From assembly GCF_000463155.2 (NCBI RefSeq), contig NZ_AWFZ01000028.1, positions 248,001-312,000 of the forward strand: a stretch of 64,000 bases of DNA. The letters run 5' to 3'. The translations under genes and the position numbers were made by a program. The stretch's first letter is position 1; every line of letters begins with the position of its first letter. Shown here in pieces: positions 58,085 to 64,000 of the stretch. This DNA is from Siccibacter turicensis LMG 23730 (GTDB lineage Bacteria; Pseudomonadota; Gammaproteobacteria; Enterobacterales; Enterobacteriaceae). Under the pieces are notes generated by a model, which saw only the letters and a program-made list of their open reading frames with translations, did no database searches and was not told the origin of the DNA.

Positions 58085-58846
58085 ATGGGTGAAGATGCCT
58101 TTAATCTGGACGGAAAAGTGGCCATCGTGACCGGCTGCGATACCGGACTTGGGCAGGGAATGGCGCTCGGCCTGGCCCAGGCGGGGTGCGATATTGTGGC
58201 GGTAAACCGTAAAAGGCCGGACGAAACGGCGCGCAAAGTGGAGGCGCTGGGCCGTCGCTTTACCGTGGTGCAGGCCGACCTCAGCACCCTTGAACCCATT
58301 GAGCGCATCCTCAGCCATACCCTTGCCACCTTCGGCAAGGTGGACATTCTGGTCAACAACGCCGGAACTATTCGCCGCGAAGACGCTATCGACTTCAGCG
58401 AGAAGGACTGGGACGACGTGATGAACCTGAATCTCAAATCGCTGTTTTTCCTCTCCCAGGCGGTTGCCCGGCAGTTTATCGCCCAGGGCAGCGGCGGGAA
58501 GATCATTAATATCGCCTCGATGCTCTCCTGGCAGGGCGGCATCCGCGTGCCCTCCTATACCGCATCGAAAAGCGGCGTGCTGGGCCTGACGCGTCTGCTG
58601 GCGAACGAGTGGGCGCCACATAACATCAACGTCAATGCCATTGCCCCCGGCTACATGGCAACCGATAACACCCAGGCACTGCGCGACGACCCTGACCGCA
58701 ACCAGGCCATCACCGACCGTATTCCCGCTGGCCGCTGGGGCACGCCGGACGATCTGCAGGGCCCGGTGGTGTTTCTTGCCTCTCGCGCCTCAAACTATGT
58801 CAACGGCTATACCCTGGCGGTAGACGGCGGCTGGCTGGCGCGCTGA
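58085..58846 (+). CDS. kduD: 2-dehydro-3-deoxy-D-gluconate 5-dehydrogenase (SDR family)
   Basis: 253 residues, clearly KduD: LDGKVAIVTGCDTGLGQGMALGLAQAGCDIV (Rossmann), LVNNAGTIRREDAIDFSEKDWDDVMNLN, IINIASMLSWQGGIRVPSYTASKSGVLG (Ser-Tyr-Lys catalytic set), APGYMATDNT and the C-terminal VNGYTLAVDGGWLAR. Interconverts 2,5-diketo-3-deoxygluconate and 2-keto-3-deoxygluconate in hexuronate breakdown. Its usual partner kduI is absent. Inserted between yniC and ydjM relative to K-12. GAGGTAGTT before the ATG. Confidence 0.92.
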   Translation: MGEDAFNLDGKVAIVTGCDTGLGQGMALGLAQAGCDIVAVNRKRPDETARKVEALGRRFTVVQADLSTLEPIERILSHTLATFGKVDILVNNAGTIRREDAIDFSEKDWDDVMNLNLKSLFFLSQAVARQFIAQGSGGKIINIASMLSWQGGIRVPSYTASKSGVLGLTRLLANEWAPHNINVNAIAPGYMATDNTQALRDDPDRNQAITDRIPAGRWGTPDDLQGPVVFLASRASNYVNGYTLAVDGGWLAR

Positions 58847-58885
58847 TTCCCAAAGGGAAATTGTTACACCGTCACCACTTCCGTC

Positions 58886-58923
58886 TACTGTATAAAAACC
58901 CTATACTGGATGAATCGACAGCT
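58886..58923 (+). promoter_or_regulatory. Two LexA (SOS) boxes of ydjM
   Basis: TACTGTATAAAAACCCTATA (58886-58905) and TACTGGATGAATCGACAGCT (58904-58923) correspond in sequence and spacing to the two LexA boxes upstream of E. coli ydjM; the second keeps CTG-N10-CAG. Confidence 0.75.
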
Positions 58924-58938
58924 CCAGCGGGTTTTATC

Positions 58939-59529
58939 ATGACGGCGGAAGGCCATCTGCTTTTTTCTATTGCCAGTGCGGTGTTTGCTAAAAACGCCGA
59001 ACTCACGCCGGTGCTCGCGGATGGCGACTGGTGGCACATTATTCCCTCGGCGATACTGACCTGCCTGCTGCCGGACATCGATCACCCGAAATCCTTCCTG
59101 GGCCAGCGCCTGAAGTGGATTGCCAAACCCATCGCCCGCGCCTTCGGGCATCGCGGGTTTACGCACAGTCTGCTGGCGGTGTTCGCCGTTCTCACCTTCT
59201 TCTATTTACAGGTGCCGGAAACCTGGGTCGTCCCCTCGGATGCCATTCAGGGGATGGTGGTGGGTTATCTGAGCCATATCGTCGCCGATATGATTACCCC
59301 GGCCGGTGTCCCCCTACTGTGGCCCTGCCGCTGGCGCTTTCGCCTGCCGCTGCTGGCACCGCAAAAAGGCAACCAGCTGGAGCGCGTACTGTGCCTGGCG
59401 TTTTTCGCCTGGGCGGTCTGGATGCCCCAGGGCATCCCGGAGAACAGCGTTATCCGCACCTCGTCCCAGCTCATCAACTCCCTGCAAAATGGCTTTAATC
59501 GCTTTATTTCGCCGCACACCGGTCAATAA
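58939..59529 (+). CDS. ydjM: LexA-regulated membrane-bound metal-dependent hydrolase-like protein YdjM
   Basis: 196 residues (E. coli 196) of the DUF457/YdjM family: MTAEGHLLFSIASAVFAKN, CLLPDIDHPKSFLGQRLKWIAKPIARAFGHRGFTHSLL (His/Asp metal-binding set), GYLSHIVADMITPAGVPLLWPCRWRFRLPL. Several membrane helices. SOS-inducible in E. coli. ATG 58939 chosen by homology; the longer frame to 58861 would begin upstream of the LexA boxes. Weak ribosome-binding site. Confidence 0.94.
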   Translation: MTAEGHLLFSIASAVFAKNAELTPVLADGDWWHIIPSAILTCLLPDIDHPKSFLGQRLKWIAKPIARAFGHRGFTHSLLAVFAVLTFFYLQVPETWVVPSDAIQGMVVGYLSHIVADMITPAGVPLLWPCRWRFRLPLLAPQKGNQLERVLCLAFFAWAVWMPQGIPENSVIRTSSQLINSLQNGFNRFISPHTGQ

Positions 59530-59663
59530 GCAGACGAATTTTTCATTTTCGTCATAAACCATTCCATTTGGATATAAGGGAGCGTGCAGCGCATCTGCTA
59601 ACCTTGCGCCATAAAGGCACGACAAAGGCGCGTGCCTGCACATAATAATTCAGGAGAACGGGG

Positions 59664-61055
59664 ATGAACTTTCCATTAATCGCGAACATTGCGGTGTTCG
59701 TCATCCTGCTGCTGGGGCTGGCAAAAGCCAGCAACGCGCAGTGGAGCCTCGCCAGAAAAGTGCTGGTGGGTCTGGTCATCGGTGTGGTGTTCGGTCTGGC
59801 GCTGCACGCTATTTACGGCGACAACAGCCCGGTGCTGAAGGATTCAATCCAGTGGTTTAACATCGTCGGGAACGGCTATGTCCAGCTGCTGCAAATGATC
59901 GTCATGCCGCTGGTTTTCGCCTCGATTCTCAGCGCCGTGGCGCGTCTGCATAACGCGGCGTCGCTGGGTAAAATCAGCTTCCTGACCATCGGTACGCTGC
60001 TGTTCACCACCCTAATCGCTGCGCTGGTGGGTGTGCTGGTGACCAACCTGTTCGGTCTGACCGCTGAAGGTCTGGTCCAGGGCACCGCGGAAACCGCGCG
60101 TCTGACGGCGATTGAAACCAACTACGCGGGCAAAGTGGCTGACCTGACGGTGCCGCAGCTGCTGCTCTCCTTCGTGCCGAAAAACCCGTTTGCCGATCTG
60201 ACCGGGGCGAACCCGACCTCCATCATCAGCGTGGTTATCTTCGCCGCGTTCCTCGGGGTCGCTGCGCTGAAGCTGCTGAAAGACGATGCGCCGAAAGGCC
60301 AGCGCGTGCTGACCGCGATCGACACCCTGCAGAGCTGGGTGATGAAGCTGGTACGTCTGGTGATGCTGCTCACGCCGTACGGTGTAATGGCCCTGATGAC
60401 TAAAGTGGTGGCCGGCTCCAACCTGCAGGACATCATCAAGCTCGGCAGCTTCGTGGTGGCTTCTTACCTTGGCCTGGCCATCATGTTCGGGGTACACGCC
60501 CTGCTGCTGGCGGTTAACGGCGTGAGCCCGCTGCGCTTCTTCCGCAAAGTGATGCCGGTGCTGACCTTCGCCTTCACCAGCCGCTCCAGCGCCGCGACCA
60601 TTCCGCTGAGCGTGGAAGCCCAGACCCGTCGTCTTGGCGTACCGGAAGCCATCGCCAGCTTCTCCGCCTCCTTTGGTGCCACCATCGGACAGAACGGCTG
60701 TGCCGGTCTTTATCCGGCCATGCTGGCCGTAATGGTTGCGCCGACCGTGGGCATCAACCCGCTCGACCCAATGTGGATCGCCACGCTGGTCGGTATCGTG
60801 ACGCTGAGCTCCGCCGGGGTGGCGGGCGTGGGCGGCGGTGCCACCTTCGCCGCGCTGATCGTCCTGCCGGCGATGGGTCTGCCGGTGACGCTGGTCGCCC
60901 TGCTGATCTCCGTTGAACCGCTGATCGACATGGGCCGTACCGCCCTGAACGTGAGCGGCTCCATGACGGCGGGCACCCTGACCAGCCAGTGGATGAAACA
61001 GACGGATAAAGCCGTGCTCAACAGCGATGAGAAAGCCGAACTGGCGCACCGCTAA
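59664..61055 (+). CDS. tcyP: L-cystine transporter TcyP (YdjN)
   Basis: 463 residues, as in E. coli TcyP. Sodium/proton-dicarboxylate symporter family (DAACS): about eight helices plus re-entrant loops; [22 protein letters not shown] (serine-rich loop 1) and the helix with [16 protein letters not shown] at the end. Imports L-cystine and relatives; part of the CysB regulon in E. coli. AGGAGAACGGGG before the ATG. Confidence 0.97.
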   Translation: MNFPLIANIAVFVILLLGLAKASNAQWSLARKVLVGLVIGVVFGLALHAIYGDNSPVLKDSIQWFNIVGNGYVQLLQMIVMPLVFASILSAVARLHNAASLGKISFLTIGTLLFTTLIAALVGVLVTNLFGLTAEGLVQGTAETARLTAIETNYAGKVADLTVPQLLLSFVPKNPFADLTGANPTSIISVVIFAAFLGVAALKLLKDDAPKGQRVLTAIDTLQSWVMKLVRLVMLLTPYGVMALMTKVVAGSNLQDIIKLGSFVVASYLGLAIMFGVHALLLAVNGVSPLRFFRKVMPVLTFAFTSRSSAATIPLSVEAQTRRLGVPEAIASFSASFGATIGQNGCAGLYPAMLAVMVAPTVGINPLDPMWIATLVGIVTLSSAGVAGVGGGATFAALIVLPAMGLPVTLVALLISVEPLIDMGRTALNVSGSMTAGTLTSQWMKQTDKAVLNSDEKAELAHR

Positions 61056-61064
61056 GCACGACGC

Positions 61065-61104
61065 AAAAAAACCTGCGCGGTGGCAACATCGCGCAGGTTT
61101 TTTT
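61065..61104. terminator. Bidirectional terminator between tcyP and cedA
   Basis: AAAAAAACCTGCGCG-gtggcaacat-CGCGCAGGTTTTTTT. Confidence 0.92.
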
Positions 61105-61152
61105 ATGGCTGTCATCCAGACGATGAACGGCAGGTGGCGCGCAACGCGCGCG

Positions 61153-61386
61153 TTAAAGCTCTTCTTCCTGGCGCACCTGCGCGGCCCAGCGCTGCGCCGC
61201 ATCCGGCGTGGTAAAGGGGGGCGAGCGGCGAAAGTGATTCGACACCAGTACAAAGGCGACGTATTTCCCGCGCAGCAACCACACATCTTTAAAACCGTCC
61301 ATCTTCAGGGCGTGATCCGGCGGCGCCGGCTCTACCCGCGGTACGTAGCTGATTACACGTCGATTCTGTTGGCGTAACGGTTTCAT
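61153..61386 (-). CDS. cedA: Cell division activator CedA
   Basis: 77 residues from ATG 61386: MKPLRQQNRRVISYVPRVEP, MDGFKDVWLLRGKYVAFVL, RSPPFTTPDAAQRWAAQVRQ. Close to E. coli CedA (80 aa), a small DNA- and RNA-polymerase-binding protein that relieves division arrest after over-replication. A TTG two codons upstream is a less likely start. Confidence 0.94.
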   Translation of the reverse strand: MKPLRQQNRRVISYVPRVEPAPPDHALKMDGFKDVWLLRGKYVAFVLVSNHFRRSPPFTTPDAAQRWAAQVRQEEEL

Positions 61387-61607
61387 AGGCAAAACGTTGA
61401 TCGGTCACTCGTTCAGAAAAAAGAGCGCTTATGATAGCGGATTGCAGCGCTTTTCGTCGCGCCCGGCGTGCGCTTTCCCGTTAAAAAACAACAGCCGAAG
61501 CGGCAGGGAACGCCCGCCGCGCCCCGGTGTAATGGGCAAATTGTTCTATAGTTAGAGGGGTTTTTATACTCCCACCCGTTATCAGTGATGAAAACAGGAG
61601 ACGCGAA

Positions 61608-63866
61608 ATGTCGCACAATGAGAACAACAAGCCCACCCACCGGGCGCCGGTACATGACGCCCGCCAGGCGAAACCGGGACTGGGCTCCCTGGCCCCCGAG
61701 GATGGCTCCCACCGCCCGCCCTCACACCCTACCCCGCCCGGCGCTGAACCCACCGCCCCCGGCAGGCTGAAAGCCCCCGACACCGCCAACGACAAGCTCA
61801 ACCGCCTTGATGCGTTCCGCAAAAACGGCGAGAACGAAGCGCTGACCACCAACCAGGGCGTGCGCATCGCTGACGATCAGAATTCACTTCGCGCCGGCAC
61901 CCGCGGGCCGACGCTGCTCGAAGACTTTATCCTGCGCGAAAAGATCACCCACTTTGACCACGAGCGTATCCCGGAGCGCATCGTGCACGCCCGCGGTTCC
62001 GCGGCGCACGGTTACTTCCAGCCCTACCGCAGCCTGAGCGACATCACCAAAGCCAGTTTCCTGGCCGATCCGGATAAAATCACGCCGGTGTTTGTCCGTT
62101 TCTCCACCGTTCAGGGCGGCGTCGGCTCGGCCGACACGGTGCGTGACATCCGCGGTTTCGCGACCAAGTTCTATACCGACGAAGGCATCTTCGATCTGGT
62201 GGGCAACAACACGCCGGTGTTCTTCATTCAGGACGCCCACAAGTTCCCGGATTTTGTCCACGCCGTAAAACCGGAGCCGCACTGGGCGATCCCGCAGGGG
62301 CAAAGCGCCCACGACACCTTCTGGGACTACGTCTCCCTCCAGCCGGAAACGCTGCATAATGTCATCTGGGCCATGTCGGATCGCGGCATTCCGCGCAGCT
62401 ACCGCACCATGGAAGGCTTTGGCATTCACACCTTCCGCATGATCAACGCCGACGGCAAAGCCACCTTCGTGCGCTTCCACTGGAAGCCGGTCGCGGGGAA
62501 AGCGTCGCTGCTGTGGGATGAGTCCCAGAAGCTGACCGGTCGCGACCCGGACTTCCACCGCCGCGATCTGTGGGAATCCATTGAAGCGGGCGATTATCCG
62601 GAGTACGAACTGGGGCTGCAGCTGATCCCTGAAGAGGACGAGTTCCGTTACGACTTCGACCTGCTCGACCCGACGAAGCTGATCCCGGAAGAGCTGGTGC
62701 CGGTGCAGCTGGTGGGCAAAATGGTGTTAAACCGCAACCCGGATAACTTCTTCGCCGAGAACGAGCAGGCCGCGTTCCACCCGGGCCATATCGTGCCGGG
62801 CCTCGACTTCTCAAACGATCCGCTGCTGCAGGGGCGCCTGTTCTCCTATACCGATACCCAGATAAGCCGCCTCGGTGGACCAAACTTCCACGAGATCCCC
62901 ATCAACCGGCCTACCTGCCCGTACCACAATTTCCAGCGCGACGGCATGCACCGCATGGATATTGATACCAACCCGGCCAACTACGAGCCGAACTCCATCA
63001 ACGATAACTGGCCGCGTGAAACGCCGCCGGCACCGCAGCGCGGTGGGTTCGAGTCGTACCAGACCCGGGTTGAAGGCCACAAAATCCGCGAGCGCAGCCC
63101 CTCGTTTGGCGAGTACTACTCCCATCCGCGCCTGTTCTGGCAGAGCCAGACCCCGGTGGAGCAGCAGCATATTATCGATGCCTTCAGCTTCGAGCTGTCG
63201 AAAGTGGTGCGCGGCTACATCCGCGAGCGGGTGGTGGATCACCTGGCGCGCATTGATATTTCGCTGGCCCATCCGGTGGCCACGAACCTCGGCATCACCC
63301 TGACCGACGAGCAGATGCACCTTGCGCCGCCAAAAGACGTGAACGGCCTGAAAAAAGATGCCTCGCTGAGTCTGTACGCGGTGCCGGGCGGATCGGTGAA
63401 GGGTCGCGTGGTGGCGGTTCTGCTTAATGACCACACCCGGGCAAGCGATCTGCTGGCGATTCTGCAGGGGCTGAAAGCCCAGGGCGTCCATGCCCGCCTG
63501 CTCTATTCCCGCATGGGCGAGCTGACCGTCGACGACGGTTCAGTGCTGGAGATTGCCGCTACCTTCGCCGGTTCACCGTCGGTGACCGTCGATGCCGTCA
63601 TCGTTCCCGGCGGGCAGATCGACAGCCTTGCCGGTAATGCCGATGCGGTCTATTACCTGCTGGAAGCCTATAAGCATTTGAAGGTGATTGGTCTGGTCGG
63701 GGATGCGCGGCAGATGAAAACCGTGCTCGGCGTCGGGCCGCAGGGTGAAGAGGGTCTGGTGGAAGCGGATAACGGTACCGGCACCTTCGTGGATGACTTC
63801 ATCCAGCAGCTGTGCCATCACCGGGTCTGGTCACGCACGCCGCAGGCGCTGACTATCCCGGCATAA
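61608..63866 (+). CDS. katE: Catalase HPII
   Basis: 752 residues (E. coli 753). Large-subunit heme d catalase. Seen: disordered N-terminal arm (1-80), [14 protein letters not shown] with distal His127, [21 protein letters not shown] (Asn near 200), [22 protein letters not shown] with the proximal heme Tyr, and the C-terminal flavodoxin-like domain (about 600-752; [37 protein letters not shown]). Sigma-S-dependent in E. coli; CTATAG at 61546-61551 is a candidate sigma-S -10. AGGAGACGCGA before the ATG. Confidence 0.98.
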   Translation: MSHNENNKPTHRAPVHDARQAKPGLGSLAPEDGSHRPPSHPTPPGAEPTAPGRLKAPDTANDKLNRLDAFRKNGENEALTTNQGVRIADDQNSLRAGTRGPTLLEDFILREKITHFDHERIPERIVHARGSAAHGYFQPYRSLSDITKASFLADPDKITPVFVRFSTVQGGVGSADTVRDIRGFATKFYTDEGIFDLVGNNTPVFFIQDAHKFPDFVHAVKPEPHWAIPQGQSAHDTFWDYVSLQPETLHNVIWAMSDRGIPRSYRTMEGFGIHTFRMINADGKATFVRFHWKPVAGKASLLWDESQKLTGRDPDFHRRDLWESIEAGDYPEYELGLQLIPEEDEFRYDFDLLDPTKLIPEELVPVQLVGKMVLNRNPDNFFAENEQAAFHPGHIVPGLDFSNDPLLQGRLFSYTDTQISRLGGPNFHEIPINRPTCPYHNFQRDGMHRMDIDTNPANYEPNSINDNWPRETPPAPQRGGFESYQTRVEGHKIRERSPSFGEYYSHPRLFWQSQTPVEQQHIIDAFSFELSKVVRGYIRERVVDHLARIDISLAHPVATNLGITLTDEQMHLAPPKDVNGLKKDASLSLYAVPGGSVKGRVVAVLLNDHTRASDLLAILQGLKAQGVHARLLYSRMGELTVDDGSVLEIAATFAGSPSVTVDAVIVPGGQIDSLAGNADAVYYLLEAYKHLKVIGLVGDARQMKTVLGVGPQGEEGLVEADNGTGTFVDDFIQQLCHHRVWSRTPQALTIPA

Positions 63867-63869
63867 GGG

Positions 63870-63906
63870 CAAAAAGAAACCGGCGCAGTGGCCGGTTTCT
63901 TTTTTA
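63870..63906. terminator. Terminator between katE and osmE
   Basis: AAAAAGAAACCGG-cgcagtgg-CCGGTTTCTTTTTT, usable from both sides. Confidence 0.9.
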
Positions 63907-63917
63907 CTGACTTACTG

Positions 63918-64000
63918 TTACTGCGTTTTCTGCTTAGCCTGCGGGTCGGTGTCGTACTCCGCACAGGTCTGGTAGCCAGAGTTCAGCACGTGGCCGGTTT
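63918..64000 (-). CDS. osmE: Osmotically inducible lipoprotein OsmE (C-terminal end only)
   Basis: The last 27 codons of a leftward gene: [20 protein letters not shown] then AKQKTQ and stop. This is the conserved C-terminus of E. coli OsmE ([20 protein letters not shown]), here with a slightly longer tail. SmpA/OmlA-fold outer-membrane lipoprotein, osmotically induced. The start lies beyond the right edge. Confidence 0.9.
   Translation of the reverse strand, partial: [26 protein letters not shown]

Noticed and set aside
60012-61286. 424-codon minus-strand frame opposite tcyP
   Set aside because: Antisense shadow, His/Gln/Arg-rich, crosses the tcyP/cedA terminator and part of cedA.

Overview
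This window is a chromosomal segment of a member of the Enterobacteriaceae. The backbone gene order (pykF-lpp-ldtE-sufESDCBA ... menI-ydiJ-ydiK-rprA ... ppsA/ppsR-aroH-selO-ydiV-nlpC-btuDEC-ihfA-pheTSM-rplT-rpmI-infC-thrS ... ydiY/pfkB-ydiZ-yniA-yniB-yniC ... ydjM-tcyP-cedA-katE-osmE) is the order known from the 38-39 min region of Escherichia coli K-12, and nearly every backbone protein matches its E. coli counterpart in length and motifs. The GC-rich wobble positions and the accessory genes fit an Enterobacter/Leclercia/Lelliottia/Klebsiella-type relative better than E. coli itself; the species cannot be fixed from the sequence alone.

Layout. 1-0.75 kb: the 5' part of an autotransporter O-heptosyltransferase gene. 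0.75-10.5 kb: pyruvate kinase I, Braun lipoprotein, an L,D-transpeptidase, and the complete sufABCDSE iron-sulfur assembly operon behind a near-perfect Fur palindrome. 10.5-16.7 kb: an unusual accessory region in which a BLUF blue-light receptor (BluF) is flanked by two paralogous five-gene blocks of YcgZ/YmgA/AriR-type small proteins; one AriR copy is interrupted by an amber codon. 16.8-17.5 kb: a cold-shock unit with a cspA-type leader, a csp gene and a YmcF/YnfQ-like micro-ORF with an apparent AUU start. 17.7-30.1 kb: menI, ydiJ, ydiK, the sRNA RprA, ppsA/ppsR, aroH, selO, ydiV. 30.4-34.7 kb: two genes absent from the K-12 order, an orphan GH4 glycosidase and an orphan aerobactin receptor (iutA), which separate nlpC from btuCED. 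35.4-45.1 kb: B12 uptake genes and the translation cluster with its classical regulators (pheM attenuator, infC AUU start). 45.4-52.6 kb: a second accessory island with a 1256-codon ORF that joins a glycosidase, a glycosyltransferase and a UDP-galactopyranose-mutase-like oxidoreductase, an AraC regulator, a DUF2000 gene, and yciE/yciG-type stress genes with several micro-ORFs. 53.2-64 kb: ydiY, pfkB, ydiZ, yniABC, an inserted kduD with a KdgR-like box, SOS-type ydjM, tcyP, cedA, katE and the 3' end of osmE.

Themes. Several units concern stress and surface lifestyle: suf (iron/oxidative stress), rprA (Rcs envelope stress), BluF plus YmgB-family connectors (light and cold to Rcs/biofilm in E. 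coli), cold-shock genes, sigma-S-type genes (yciG, yciE, katE, osmE), YdiV (anti-FlhDC) and an extracellular-glycan-like locus. Iron scavenging is represented by a receptor-only aerobactin locus.

The most interesting features are (i) the two-block, ten-member YmgB-family array around BluF, with a conserved pair of TGTAC motifs upstream of both ycgZ copies; (ii) the (CT)5 tract at the glycosidase/glycosyltransferase junction, where one extra CT unit would restore a separate gene ending in an ATGA overlap; and (iii) the AUU-started micro-ORF behind the csp gene.
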